Below are positions 35,462 through 48,553 of a stretch of 64,000 bases of DNA, in pieces. A program made the translations under genes and the position numbers. The notes under the pieces are model-generated. The model was given only the letters and a program-made list of their open reading frames with translations. It was not told the origin of the DNA and ran no database searches. Source of the stretch: Piliocolobus tephrosceles (taxonomy: Eukaryota > Chordata > Mammalia > Primates > Cercopithecidae); contig NC_045439.1 in the NCBI RefSeq assembly GCF_002776525.5, positions 121,523,548 through 121,587,547 of the forward strand, given 5' to 3'. The number at the start of each line of letters is the position of its first letter. Position 1 is the first letter of the stretch.

Positions 35462-36109
35462 TATGTTTGTCTCTTTATGTTTTGTATTTTTATATTGTTT
35501 TTATATATGTAAATTATATGTATTTACCTGTTATAAATTTCAGCCAGATCTAACTTACAATTTAATTGAGATTTAGGAAAGGGAGAGGGCTGGCAATACC
35601 TCTTAAAGGGGTTGGCAAGTGCAGGCGCAGCTCTTGATGATGAGTTTGTAGTCCATATCAAGTGGAATGACAGAGGCACTCTCCCAGTTTCCAGAAGGAA
35701 AGACTGGTAGTGCCAGTCACTTTTCCTTTCTGCAATATTCAGAACAATAGTCCAATACATAAACTTTTCAAACATTTTGCCTTGTGGTACTGCTGCCGCT
35801 AAGACCACTGATGATGCTGATGACATTGCAGGAAGATACATTGATAACCATTCACTGTTTTTAACTTCTTGCCAGCTTTAATTCCTTTTCTTCTTTAATG
35901 TTCATAGTTTTTAGGGCCTGAGATTATGTCCAGCTATTCTCAGGTATCAGGGACTTGGAAGAGCTTCATCGGTCTTTAGCAGGCACCAGATCCATACCCT
36001 AAGTAAGGTATCTACCCCTAAACAGCCAACTTGGGGGAGAAATTTCTCTTGGCTGGGATTCCCACAGATTTCTCTGCAAAAGACATTTTTTCAGTTCTCC
36101 TCCTTTCCT
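35462..36109. other. unassigned non-coding DNA
   Basis: Nothing recognised; a 105-codon minus-strand frame at 35524-35841 has no motif. Confidence 0.4.
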
Positions 36110-36235
36110 CACTCATGCCCTCATTTATTCATTTATGTAGCAACAGGTATTATTGAACAGCTATTGCTTTCAGGCACTGAAATACAGTCCTGGAAATACA
36201 GCAATGAACAAAATAATATGTTTCTGCCCTCATGA
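36110..36235 (+). mobile_element. possible L2-like ancient repeat
   Basis: CATTTATTCATTTATGTAGC, ATTGAACAGCTATTGCTTTC, GGCACTGAAATACAGTCCTG, AATACAGCAATGAACAAAAT and TCTGCCCTCATGAAGATCAT match a frequent mammalian ancient repeat that I believe belongs to L2. Its subfamily and orientation are not certain. Confidence 0.5.
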
Positions 36236-38350
36236 AGATCATATCCTAACTATTGCTTAATCTGATGTTGTTTCTACTCATAAGTACTCCTTTCTTAGGA
36301 GAAAAAACAGTGTTCTAGAACCCTTCAATATGAAAGGTCTGTACTCCCAAGTATTTTGTTACAATACCTACCATTGTTTGAGCACATATGGAAGCAAAGA
36401 TGACAGAGTTAAAAAGGAGAGTGAATGATGTCATTGGGATGGTTGGGAGACAGGAGCTAGTGTCACAGCATGGGAGAAATGAGAAGTCTATATTAACCCA
36501 CCAGTCAAACATCTAGGGAAGAAAAATGGTAAGAAAAAAATGAGAGTTATAATTTAAAAGAACAAGATTCCTCTTTCTTTGTATTTCTTTTCTATCTGCT
36601 TTGTATTTATGTCATTTGTATTTATTTTCTATCCTTATGAGGACTTGATTTCCTTATGCTGTCATAGAATGAATAGAATTATGACTTTTATTTCACACAT
36701 TACCTGAGTGCATGTGCTTTTGACTGTGACCTGAGGTTTCCAGCCAAACAGTCTTTTGACTGTCCTGGGAGAGCCCATCAGTCTTGCCTCCCCATCTCTG
36801 CATACCTGTCCCAACTCTCTGAAGCTGCACATATGCAAGAGTGCACTCAGTAGGGGCACTCAGTCCTATCTGTGAGCCACATCTACCCCAATTAGCAAAT
36901 ACAGATCCAGAGTAGCACGTTATCTGCCATTATCTCTCCTTTAATAAAAGATGCCTGGTTGTCTAGTTTCTGCTGAGGTGACTTGTGGGTCTCAGCAGCC
37001 CACACTGTGGGCCTGATCTTCTCACTGTTTTAGAAGGCCTCCCTTTCCATACCTAATACAGACATAGAAGCTGCACAGTAAATATATATTGAGTGAACAA
37101 ATTTTATCTACACTCTAATACTTTCTCTCAGGTAAGAAATACTTACAACTTTCCTTGAAGCAGCATCCAAATAATTGACAAAGAAAACAAATCCAAGTCT
37201 CTCTTTTAATGTTTCCAACTAGAAGTGAAAAAAAAAAAAAAAAAAAAAAAAAACATTTATTTTCTACTTTTCTTCCTTTATTCCGGGTACTTACTTGTTC
37301 TTAATCCAAAAAAGGCACATTGACTTGTGAGTTTGAGTTATCTTCAGTGCACCAAAGAGAAGAGCAGATGGTTTGTTGGATCTAGGAATTCCCGGGAGTT
37401 TATCTCCATTATTCAATAGATCATTAATTTGGAGCTTCAAAATCGCAACTGAGCACTAAGACACCTTTGCCTTTAAAGAGATTGGTAATGATTAGGGTTT
37501 CTCGCCATCCATGAACATAAAGAACATAGAAGTCCAAGAAGAAAAGACTTCTTTCACTATTTCAAAGAACTCCAACAATATAATGAGTGTAGGATAATGG
37601 GATGGGCATACTCTCCCACCCCTAGACTCCTAGAAGACAAGATGAGGAAACCTTTCTTGGCCAGGGCTGCTTTTCTTGGATTCTGGGTAATACTGAGAAT
37701 TCTAGTCTGACAGTGCTACAGTGTGTAGCACATTGTTGACCAGAAGGAATTTTAGTGATCATCTTGGCAACTTCCTTTTCCTTAAATCTGGAATTCTAAA
37801 ACCACTGAACAACTCTGATACAAAACACAAGAAATCTAGCATAAAATATAACAAGTAATTTTAAATGCATGGTTGGATTCAGAAGAAAGTACGGGAATTT
37901 CAAGGAACCAGAGAAGAACAGGAGATGAACAGGCTGCTACAAGTGGAGCTGCAAGCCAAAACAGGAACCAACTTCGGGAACCAAGAGGTTTGGGTGTGAA
38001 TCAATGGCAGTGATGAAGGAAGGAGACAAGGCCTTGAGCCCTACAAATTGAGCAGTGGGAGGCCCCACAGAAATTCAGATCCCTCATAGGCCTATGCCTA
38101 GAAAAAGGCACAATAGAAAAAAAAAATCAACTCACCAGCAAAGGGAAATAAGGAAGCTGGCCTATTTTTACATGAATTCTGGTTGGAAATTTTGTAAAAC
38201 GTTTCATGTAAGAAATTGTAACCTTAAGCCTACCTTCCTGTGGGTTTGGCGTTCTTATTTATTACCTGCAAGATCCAGGAAACCCCTATAAAGATATTTC
38301 TTTATCCATTCCTGGGCAAGTATATATCCACACTCAAGTTACTAACATAA
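36236..38350. other. unassigned DNA with a poly-A tract
   Basis: Contains 26 A at 37228-37253 with no attached SINE. No gene or named repeat seen. Confidence 0.4.
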
Positions 38351-38504
38351 CCTGAGTTGGTAATTAATACCTGATTTAGGAAAAAGTGGTTGTTGATAAA
38401 CACATTGTAGTTTTATTTGTAGAGTACTTATTTTAAGTACCTCTAAGTCTTTATATCTACCTACCTATTTCGGTAGGCCTGTATAAAATTCTTCTAGAAT
38501 GTAA
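38351..38504 (+). repeat. tandem duplication, unit 1 (about 154 bp)
   Basis: It begins CCTGAGTTGGTAATTAATAC and ends ATAAAATTCTTCTAGAATGT. The next 143 bases repeat the same order with scattered substitutions and small indels. It contains a stem CCTACC-TATTTC-GGTAGG near 38460-38477. I cannot assign the unit to a known family. Confidence 0.85.
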
Positions 38505-38647
38505 CCTGAGTTAGTAATTAACACCTGATTTAGGAAAAATTGATCCTTGATGTAGTTTTATTTTGTAGACAGCTTATTTTATCTGTCAGTCTTTATAACT
38601 ACCTACCTATCTTGGTAGGCCTGTACAAAATTCATCTAGAATGTAAC
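38505..38647 (+). repeat. tandem duplication, unit 2 (about 143 bp)
   Basis: It begins CCTGAGTTAGTAATTAACAC and ends ACAAAATTCATCTAGAATGT plus AACTGA. It keeps the CCTACC-TATCTT-GGTAGG stem with a changed loop. Relative to unit 1 it lacks about 11 bases in the middle. Confidence 0.85.
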
Positions 38648-40934
38648 TGAGTCCTTGTAAGCAGCTTCTTTTACTGTCACCCTAAAACTTGAAGTAGATA
38701 ACATTTCTGTTAAGGAGAAATACTTGAATTTGGGTGGCTGCAGCCAACTATGTATGTGGGTTCCTGTCCTGGTGCTTTGAACGAGACTAGTCTTGATTAT
38801 GCAGACCAGATTAAGAAATGTTCGAATAAATGAGAATCCTTTTAAAATTCTTTTAAAATTCAGGAGCCTCATGCCCACCTTCAAGTCTAGTCCATTGAGT
38901 GCTTCATATGAGCATGGCTTCAGCACCCAAGGTGAAATAAAGCCAGTTTTATTTTCCCTGAAATGTATTTGTTCAGACCACAGAACTTTCCCACGCCCTG
39001 TCTTTTCAGTTCTTAAGCTGGTTCTGGGTCCCCACCTTCTTCTCTCTTCTTCCTTTACCTTGCATGCTAACCTGAATCTCAGCTTCAACCCAGATCATTC
39101 CAGTCATCACTACTCACCCTGGGTGGGTAGTTTGTCCTGTGCCAAATCCAATAAGTCACCTCCTAAGATCCCCATCCTTGTATGTTTCTGGTTGAGAGTT
39201 AGCCAAAAGGGTACTTGTAGGCGATATAGAAGGCAAAAGTGAGGCAGCAGTGGTTTCTGGCTGAAGGTCATCAAGGTTAGATGCAGTGACCAAAAAATGC
39301 CAAGGTATCAGGGAGCTCCATCCAGTTTGTCCTCACTCTCCTCCTCCCTGCTCCCAGTTCTTCCCCACCTTTCATCCAGTTGACCAAGGAGAGCCCCGAG
39401 TCCTACTTCAGATGCTTGTCTGCAGACCTGCAGAGGCCCAGTCACCCACAAAGGCCTCCTGTGACCCTCTTGTCTGCAAAGTCCCATCTTGGATGCTGGA
39501 CATTCTTGGCTTCTCAGTCACACTGGATGTTGACTACTCTGATCCTCCCACTTCCCTCCTCCACCATCATCTCCCCAGCTCTTCTCATAATTGAGCTAGA
39601 TCCAATTCCTATATGAAACTCCTTATCCCATGACAAATAATGATTATGTTTCCCCAATTGACCATGATTATGATTCACCCTGTTATCTGGTACCCGAGAG
39701 GCCTGTAATATAGGACTGGATGATAAATATTTGTTATATCAGGATTCAACCCTGGCATCTTTTTTTCTGAACCATGGAGTGGCATGAAATCAGACAGAAA
39801 AGATAGGGTGACCCTTATCCCAAAGGAAGCATAGTGGCTGCTAGAGTCTATACAGCTCATTAGCTCATCTTACTGGCTCAGAACATCATTGTCATGTTTG
39901 TCCTATTCTGTGCTGCCCCTCATATCACAGAATGCTCAGATTCACAGATTCCAGGCCATGGCAGAACTGCCAAGCGCTCTCACTCTCCCTGTTTCCCTCT
40001 ATCTCCTGCCCACCCTCATTTGTGTGCTTTGCATTCCTTTTTCTCTCATGCATGAAGCCAGCAGAAATTGCACTATTCTCACATGCTGAAGTGGAACTCC
40101 AAAAAGAACTGTTTCTGAGATGTCACTTTTAACGATGTCTTGCTGGCATTGCAGAGCAGCACATCAGCTAAAAAATGGGTAACCTTCATCTTGGCACACA
40201 TTTCTCACTCAGCAAGTACACCCCAGCAGTTCCCACTTGGAGTTTTTTATGGAACAATTTTGTAGAATTTCCATTTATTACGCATTTAATTGCCTTTTAA
40301 TTGGTGCAGCTGTCTTCAGCATGCTTGAGGCATATCGGAACTATCTTCCTTAGAACCCATTTCAGGCTTGCTTCCTGCCCTGGATTACATTATTGTCAGT
40401 CAAAACTTTGTGCTGGGGCCTCCCAAGTTTAATCAAAGACTTACTGTCTAGTATAAAAGCTTCTGGTATTCATAATTTCTATAGGCAGTGGGGAAAGAAC
40501 AGTACTAAAAACGGGAGGTAATCTCTAGAACTAAAACTGACATTGTAATGTACCAAGTCCATGTCAACATGAAAATGATCACCAGGGGGTCTTGGAGTTC
40601 AGCAACATAAACTCCCATTCTAAATCCATTATTATCAAGTCATATGTCTCCGGTAAGTGGTTTAGCCTTCTGGAACAAGGAGACTAGACTGTAAAGGTCC
40701 TATCTGAATTTAATATTCTGTTGGTCTAATTATGACTTGTCAAAAGACCCTTATGATTTGTATTATATAGTTGAAATATTTTTAACATCAATAACATAGT
40801 TTTTAAATGTTGTGCTTGGATTATTTTTACTTTTGGCATGGACAGGCTCTCAGATACTTGCTTATTGATTTATTTACTTCTATATTTATTACACTAAGAA
40901 AGACGATGGTAGGGCTGGTTTAGGAGGTCTATAT
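38648..40934. other. unassigned non-coding DNA
   Basis: Opposed overlapping frames of 149-150 codons at 38636-39242 have no recognised domain. Both are bounded only by stops, which suggests chance. No dispersed repeat that I can name. Confidence 0.4.
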
Positions 40935-41085
40935 TTAGGCTGGGAGAGTCTTGGAGCCTTGGTTTTCACACTTGTGACCCTAGAGTAGTATATACCTCAT
41001 AGGGCTGTTGTGAGAATAAAAATGAAGATAATGATCATAGAAATTCTTTACAAACTAAAAGATGTTATATAATTTCATATAGTTG
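40935..41085 (+). mobile_element. MIR: MIR 3' half, sense
   Basis: GGAGCCTTGGTTTTCACACT, TATACCTCATAGGGCTGTTG, TGAGAATAAAAATGAAGATA, and AAATTCTTTACAAACTAAAA follow the MIR 3' half, with an ending like the longer MIR variants. Confidence 0.7.
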
Positions 41086-41849
41086 TTATTTTAATAAGAA
41101 ATATACCCTGGGGATATATGAAGAGTTCTTTCTAAAAAAAAATATGGGTCACAGAATAACCTCAGTTATTCCAGGATTACTCACTCAATTACCCAGGTTG
41201 CTTTTTGACTCTGAACTCTTCCCCTGCTCTTTAGCATCTCTGTCGAGAGTAGAAATAGATGAGGAAATCTAACCCGTTCAGTTTGCTCCTTAAGAAAAAT
41301 GGTGGTTAATGCTTTGGTATGAGAAGGGAATGCAAACAAGGAGCTGGGAACTATATCATCCCCTGCTACCCCCACCTCCACCACCGTATGGTTCCTGATT
41401 GCAGTCTACCACTGAGGGGTACCCACTTGAGACATGCAAGCAGTATAGAAGTTGAGGCCTTACTCGGGGTGAAGAGGTGGGGAATGACAGTGACAACCAG
41501 AGGCAGACAGACTGACAGTTATAGCCTGTCTCGGCAAGCTTTGGATGTGTTGCACTCTCATCATCACTCAGATTGAGATTGTTGGTGGAGGCACCCCTCC
41601 ACCCCAGAAATTGCTAGAAATTTTAGTGATTTCTGGGGAGCTCATGAGCAGAACCCAATCCAGAGCTTCAGGATGAGATTTGAGAAATGGTTTCTTTGAT
41701 GCTTGGCTCCCCCAGCTTCTCCAGTAGTTGTGTAAACCCCTAGCTCTCTATGTCAAAACTTGTAATTCCTGGGATGCATAGCATGGCTTCTATTTTACAG
41801 ACTGGATCCTATTTGATATAAACCTCTCTCTTGTCACCAATACCATGTA
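41086..41849. other. unassigned non-coding DNA
   Basis: Nothing recognised. Confidence 0.4.
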
Positions 41850-42030
41850 TAGCAAAAATGTGTTAAGCACTTACTATAAGCTATTATGAGCCAGTGCTTT
41901 ACATGTATTATCTCACTTATTCCTCATCATAACCTTTCAAGATCAATCCTATTTCCTCCACTTTACAGAGAAAGTGACTGAGTCTCAGAGAGGTTAAGTA
42001 ACTTGCCCAAGGCCATGCAATAAGATTTGT
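41850..42030 (-). mobile_element. MIR: MIR, antisense
   Basis: TTAAGCACTTACTATAAGCT, GCTTTACATGTATTATCTCA, CACTTTACAGAGAAAGTGAC, and GTCTCAGAGAGGTTAAGTAA with TTGCCCAAGGCCATGCAA is a clear antisense MIR. Confidence 0.88.
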
Positions 42031-42540
42031 CACATCATAGACCTTAAGAACCAGGATATCTTTATGAAATCAACCAGTAGGGTAATGTTCTTGCATGATA
42101 ACACATTTGAGAGCCCACTGGGAGATTAGCGTGAATCAGCATCTCCCCAAAACCATAGCCATTCTATCCTAGTGATGGTCGAAAACACCACCATGACAGT
42201 CTGAGTGTTCAGAGATATAAAGTCACTAGTGAAACTAGGAACATGGGAGGGAAGTGTTCGGTGCCAATGGGCATTGTCAAAATATCAGAATTGGTTCTGA
42301 GTCACATGTAGGGCCAGAGGAATGATGGTGATTGTAGTGATTGTCACCTCTTCAAGAAGCTATGAAAGATGGTCTGGAATTCTGATGCCAGTTACCTTTC
42401 CTACTGAGCTAAGACCCAGAAACATTCTCTTATCTGACCACAAAGTTGCTATTCAGAAACAACTTTTCACTCCAAAGAGATTCTGACTTGAGCCTCATCA
42501 TGCTAACTGAGCAGGGCCCCATGTGGACAATGCTGTGATT
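42031..42540. other. unassigned non-coding DNA
   Basis: Nothing recognised; it ends at the target site of the full-length L1. Confidence 0.4.
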
Positions 42541-42554
42541 AAAAGGCTCAACTG
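42541..42554 (+). repeat. 5' target-site duplication of the plus-strand L1
   Basis: AAAAGGCTCAACTG occurs here and at 48758-48771. The preceding bases GATT make TT/AAAA, the canonical L1 endonuclease cut site. The last G may also be the first G of the element. Confidence 0.95.
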
Positions 42555-43584
42555 GGGGCACGCCCAAGATGGCTGAATAGGAACAGCTCCAGCCTCCAGC
42601 TCCCAGCATGAGCAACACAGAAGATGGGTGATTTCCGCATTTTCTGAGGTACTGGGTTCATCTCACTGGGGCGTGTCGAACAGTTGGTGCTGGTCCCCGG
42701 GTGTAGCACAACCAGTGACAGCTGAAGCAGGGTGAGGCATTGCCTCCCCTGGGAAGCACAAGGGGGAAGGAAATTCCTTTTCCTAGCCAAAGGAAATTGA
42801 GACACACAACACCTGGAAAATCGGGTAACCCCCTCCCTAATACTGCGCTTTACCAAGGGTCTTAGCAAATGGCACACCAGGAGATTATATCCCACACCTG
42901 GCCCAGAGGGTACCACACCCACAGAGCCTCCCTCATTGCTAGCACAGCAGTCTGAGATCTAACTACAAGGTGGCAGCGAGGCTGGGAGAGGGGCGTCCAC
43001 CATTGCTGAGGCTTAAGTAGGTAAACAAAGCCTCCAGGAAGCTGGAATAGGGTGGAGCACACCACAGCTCAAGGAGGCCCACCTGCCTCTGTAGACTCCA
43101 CCTCTGGGGACAGGTCATAGCTAAACAAAAAACAGCAGAAAACTCAGCAGAGGTAAATGTCCCTGTCTGAGAGCTTTGAAGAGAGCAGTGGATCTCCCAG
43201 CACGGAGGCTGAGATCTGAGAATGAACAGACTGCCTGCTCAAGTGGATCCCTGACCCCTGAGTAGCCTAACTGGGAGACATCCCCCACTAGGTGCAGACC
43301 GACACCTCACACCTCACACAGTGGGTACACCCCTGAGACGAAGCTTCCAGAGCAAGAATCAGAAAGCAACACTCACTGTGCAGCAATATTCTATCTTCTG
43401 CAGCCTCCACTGCTGATACCCAGGCAAACAGGGTCTGGAGTGGACCTCAAGCAAACTCCAACAGACCTGCAGCTGAGGGTCCTGACTGTTAGAAGAAAAA
43501 CTAACAAACAGAAAGGACACCCACACCAAAACCTCATCAGTACGTCACCATCATCAAAGACCAAAGGCAGATAAAACCACAAAG
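42554..43584 (+). promoter_or_regulatory. L1 5' untranslated region with internal promoter
   Basis: It begins with the usual L1 start region and has a YY1-type site CAAGATGGC at 42565-42573, which in L1 sets accurate transcription start. In this family the region is an RNA polymerase II internal promoter. Activity of this diverged copy is unknown. Confidence 0.75.
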
Positions 43585-44600
43585 ATGGAGAAAAAGCAGT
43601 GCAGAAAAGCTGGAAATTCAAAAAATCAGAGCGCATCTCCCCCTCCAAAGGAATGCAGCTCATCGCCAGCAATGGAACAAAGCTGAATGGAGAATGACTT
43701 TGATGAGTTGAGAGAAGAAGGCTTGAGTCAATCAAACTTCTCAGAGCTAAAGGAGGAACTATGTAACCAGCACAAAGAAACTAAAAGCCTTGAAAAAAGA
43801 TTTGATGAATGGCTAATTGGAATAACCAATGTAGAGAAGTCCTTAAAAGAACTGATAGAGATGAAAACCATATCACGAGAAATAAGTGATGAATGCACAA
43901 GCTTCAGTAACCGACTTGATCAACTGGAAGAAAGAGTATCAGAGATTGAAGATCAAATAAATGAAATGAAGCGAGAAGAGAAATGTAGAGAAAAAAGGGT
44001 AAAAAGAAATGAACAAAGCCTCCAAGAAATGTGGGATTATGTGAAAAGACCAAATCTACGTCTGATCGGTGTGCCTGAAAGTGACAGGGAAAATGGAACC
44101 AAGTTGGAAAACACTCTGCAGGATATCATCCAGGAGAACTTCCCCAACCCAGTAAGGCAGACCAACATTCAAATTCAGGAAATACAGAGAATGCCACAAA
44201 GATACTCCTCGAGAAGAGCAACTCCAAGACATATAATTGTCAAATTCACCAAAGTTGAAATGAAGGAAAAAATGTTAAGGACAGCCAGAGAGAAAGGTTG
44301 GCTTACCCACAAAGGGAAGCCCATCAGACTAACAGCAGATCTCTTGGCAGAAACTCTACAAGCCAGAAGAGAGTGGGGGCCAATATTCAACATTCTTAAA
44401 GAAAAGAATTCTCAACCCAGAATTTCATATCCAGCCAAACTAACTTTCATAAGTGAAGGAAAAATAAAATCCTTTACAGACAGCAAATGCTTAGAGATTT
44501 TGTCACCACCAGGCCTGCCCTACAAGAGATCCTGAAGGAAGCACTAAACATGGAAAGGAACAACAGGTACCAGCCACTGCAAAAACATGCCAAAATGTAA
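43585..44600 (+). pseudogene. L1 ORF1: L1 ORF1, nearly complete but broken
   Basis: L1 ORF1 encodes the RNA-binding, trimeric chaperone of the LINE-1 particle. The family start ATG at 43585 is present, but codon 34, normally Trp, is TGA (43684-43686). The rest is open as a 282-codon frame from the next ATG (43687), covering the coiled coil (charged residues about 20-100), the RRM-like centre (KRPNLRLIGVPES, REWGPIFNILKEKN) and most of the C-terminal domain. One base is missing near 44476-44483, which shifts the last 38 or so codons until 44535. The original stop is at 44598-44600. Span 1016 bases against 1017 for 338 codons plus stop, so one net deletion. Confidence 0.93.
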
Positions 44601-44663
44601 AGTCCATTGATGCTAGGAAGAAACTGCATCAACTAAGGAGCAAAATAACCAGGTGATATCATA

Positions 44664-47600
44664 ATGACAGGATCAAGTTCACACATAACAATATTAACTT
44701 TAAATGTAAATGGACTAAATGGTCCAATTAAAAGATACAGACTGGAAAATTGGATAAAGAGTCAAGACCCATCAGTTTGCTGTATTCAGGAGACCCATCT
44801 CACATGCAGAGACAGACATAGGCTCAAAATAAAGAGATGGAGGAAGATCTAACAAGCAACTGGAAAAAAAAAAAACGGATTGCAATCCTAGTCTCTGATA
44901 AAACAGATTTTAAACCATCAAAGATCAAAAGAGACAAAGAAAACCATTACATAATGGTAAAGGGATGAATTCATCAGGAAGAGCTAACTATCCTAAATAT
45001 ATATGCACCCTATACAGGGGCACCCAGATTCATAAAGCATGTTCTTAGAGACTTACAAAGAGACTTAGACTCCCATACAATAATAATGGGAGACTTTAAC
45101 ACCCCACTGTCAACATTAGACAGATCAACGAGACAGAAAGTTAACAAGGATATCTAGGAATTGAACTCAACTCTGCACCGAGCGAGCCTAATAGACAACT
45201 ACAGAACTCTCCACCCCAAATCAACAGAATATACATTCTTCTCAGTACCACATCACACTTATTCCAAAATTGACCACATAGTTGGAAGTAAAGCACTGCT
45301 CAGCAAAGGTAAAAGAACAGAAATTATAACAAGCTGTCTCTCAGACCACAGTGCAATCAAATTAGAACTCAGGACTATGAAACTCATTCAAAACCGCTCA
45401 ACTACATGGAAACTGAACAACCTGCTCCTGAATGACTGCTGGGTACATAATGAAATGAAGGCAGAAATAAAGATATTCTTTGAAACCAATAAGAACAAAG
45501 ATACAACATACCAGAATCTCTGGGACACATTTAAAGCAGTGTGTAGAGGGAAATTTATAGCACTAAATGCCCACAAGAGAAAGCAGGAAAGATCTAAAAT
45601 TGACACCCTAACATCACAATTAAAGGAACTAGAGAAGCAAGAGCAAACACATTCAAAAGCTAGTAGAAGGCAAGAAATAACTAAGATCAGAACAGAACTG
45701 AAGGAGATAGAGACACCAAAAAACCCTCCAAAAAATCAATGAATCCAGGAACTGGTTTTTTGAAATGATCAACAAAATTGATAGACTGACAGCAAGACTA
45801 ATAAAGAAGAAAAGAGAGAAGAACCAAATAGATGCAATAAAAAAATGATAAAGTTGATATCACCACCGACCCCACAGAAATACAAACTACCATCAGAGAA
45901 TATTATAAACACCTCTACATAAATAAACTAGAAAACCTAGAAGAAATGGATAATTTCCTGGACACTTACACTCTGCTGAGACTAAACTAGGAAGAAGTTG
46001 AATCCCTGAAGAGACCAATAGCAGGCTGTGAAATTGAGGCAATAATTAATAGCCTACCAACCAAAAAAATCCAGGACCAGATGGATTCACAGCCGAATTC
46101 TACCAGAGGTACAAGGAGGAGTTGGTACCATTCCTTCTGAAACTATTCCAATCAATAGAAAAAGGGAATCCTCCATAACTCATTTTACGAGGCCAACATC
46201 ATCCTGATACCAAAGCCTGACAGAGACACAACAAAAAAAATGAATTTTAGACCAATATCCATGATGAAGATCGATGCAAAAAATCCTAAATAAAATACTG
46301 TCAAACCAAATCCAGCAGCACATCAAAAAGCTTATCCACCATGATCAAGTGGGCTTCATCCCAGGGATGCAAACCTGATTCAACATACAAAAATCAATAA
46401 ATGTAATCCAGCATATAAACAGAACCAAAGACAAAAACCACATGATTATCTCAGAAGACGCAGAAAAGGCCTTTGACAAAATTCAACAGCCCTTCATGCT
46501 AAACACTCTCAATAAATTCGGTATTGATGGAACGTATTTCAAAATAATAAGAGCTATTTATGACAAACCCACAGCCAATATAACACTGAGTGGGCAAAAA
46601 CTGGAGGCATTCCCTTTCAAAACTAACATAAGATAGGGATGCCCTCTCTCACCAATCCTATTCAACATAGTGTCGGAAGTTCTGTCTAGGGCAATCAGGG
46701 AAGAGAAAGAAATAAAGGCTATTCAGTTAGGAAAAGAAGAAGCCAAATTGTCCCTGTTTGCAGATGACGTGATTATATATTTAGAAAACCCCATCGTCTC
46801 AGCCCAAAATCTCCTTAAGCTGATAAGCAACTTCAGCAAAGTCTCAGGATACAAAATCAATGTGCAAAAATCACAAGTATTGTTATACACCAGTAACAGA
46901 AAAACAGAGAGCCAAATCATGAATGAACTCCCATTCACAGTAGCTTCAAAGAGAATAAAATACCTAGGAATCCAATTTACAAAGGATGTGAAGGACCTCT
47001 TCAAGGGGAAATACAAACCACTGCTCAGTGAAATAAAAGAGGACACAAACAGAAGAACATACCATGCTCATGGATAGGAAGAATCAATATTGCAAAAATG
47101 GTCATACTACCCAAGGTAATTTATAGATTCAATGCCATCCCCATTAAGCTACCAATGACTTTCTTCACAGAATTGGAAAAAAACTGCTTTAAAGTTCATA
47201 TGGAACCAAAAAAGACCCCGCATTGCCAAGACAATCCTAAGCCAAAAGAACAAAGCTGGAGACATCACGCTACCTGACTTCAAACTATACCACAAGGCTA
47301 CAGTAACCAAAACAGCATGGTACTGGTACCAAAACAGAGACACAGACCAATGGAACAGAACAGAGCCCTCAGAAATAATACCACACATCTACAGCCATCT
47401 GATCTTTGACAAACCTGACAAAAACAAGAAATGGGGAAAGGATTCCCTATTGAATAAATGGTGCTGGGAAAATTGGCTAGTCATAAGTAGAAAGCTGAAA
47501 CTGGATCCTTTCCTTACTCCTTATACGAAAATTAATTCAAGATGGATTAGAGACTTAAATGTTAGACCTAAAACCATAAAAACCCTAGAAGAAAACCTAG

Positions 47601-48476
47601 GTAATACTATTCAGGACATAGGCATGGGCAAGGACTTCACAACTAAAACACCAAAAGCAACAGCAACAAAAGCCAAAATTGACAAATGGGATCTAATTAA
47701 ACTAAAGAGCTTCTGCACAGCAAAAGAAACTACCATCGGAGTGAACAGGCAACCTAAGAATGAGAGAAAATTTTTGCAATCTACTCATCTGACAAAGGGC
47801 TAATGCCCAGAACCTATAAATAACTCAATCAAATTTACAAGAAAAAAAAAAAACAACCCCATCAAAAAGTGGGCAAAGGATATGAACAGACACTTCTCAA
47901 AAGAAGACATTCATACAGCCAACAGACACATGAAAAAATGCTCGTCATCACTGGCCATCAGAGAAATGCAAATCAAAACCACAAAGAAATACCATCTCAA
48001 ACCAGTTAGAATGGCAATCATTAAAAAGTCAGAAAACAGCAGGTGCTGGAGAGGATGTGGAGAAATAGGAACACTTTTACACTATTGGTGGGACTGTAAA
48101 CTAGTTCAACCATTGAGGAAAACAGTGTGGCGATTCCTCAAGGATCTAGAACTAGAAATATCATTTGACCCAGCAATCCCATTACTGGGGATTTACCCAA
48201 AGGATTATAAGTCATAAAGGCACATGCACACCTGTGTTTATTGCAGCACTATTCACAATAGCAAAGACTTGGAATCAACCCAAATGTCCATCAGTGACAG
48301 ACTGGATTAAGAAAATGTGGCACATATACACTATGGAATACTATGCAACCATAAAAAAAGATGAGTTCGTGTCCTTTGTAGGGACATGGATGCAGCTGGA
48401 AACCATCATTCTCAGCAAACTATCACAAGAACAGAAAACCACACACTGCATGTTCTCACTCATAGGTGGGAATTGA
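44664..48476 (+). pseudogene. L1 ORF2: L1 ORF2, multiply broken
   Basis: ORF2 encodes the endonuclease and reverse transcriptase. The start ATG (44664) opens 62 codons of the N-terminal endonuclease, then a Tyr codon is TAA (44850-44852). A poly-A expansion at 44863-44874 adds a frameshift. Later pieces are open separately: 45161-45742 (endonuclease end and linker), 46442-46636 and 46670-47077 (RT; FADD at 46757-46768), 47450-47803 and 47882-48217 (thumb, linker and Cys-rich end with CWRGCGEIGTLLHYWWDCK). The original stop is at 48474-48476. Length is 15 bases short of intact. The relics are clear; function is excluded. Confidence 0.93.
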
Positions 48477-48531
48477 ACAGTGAGATCACTTGGACACAGG
48501 AAGGGAAACATCACACACTGGATCCTATTGT

Positions 48532-48553
48532 GGGGAGGGGTGAGGGGGCAGGG
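48532..48553 (+). other. G-quadruplex motif in the L1 3' untranslated region
   Basis: GGGG-A-GGGG-TGA-GGGGG-CA-GGG. A G-rich tract at this place is a known property of primate L1 3' ends. Confidence 0.75.

Noticed and set aside
37900..37960. Possible processed-pseudogene piece (purine-rich, codon-like text)
   Set aside because: No frame of useful length, no poly-A tail or duplication that belongs to it.
38636..39242. Two overlapping 149-150-codon frames on opposite strands
   Set aside because: Neither shows a family motif; mutual overlap on opposite strands is common by chance in DNA of this composition.
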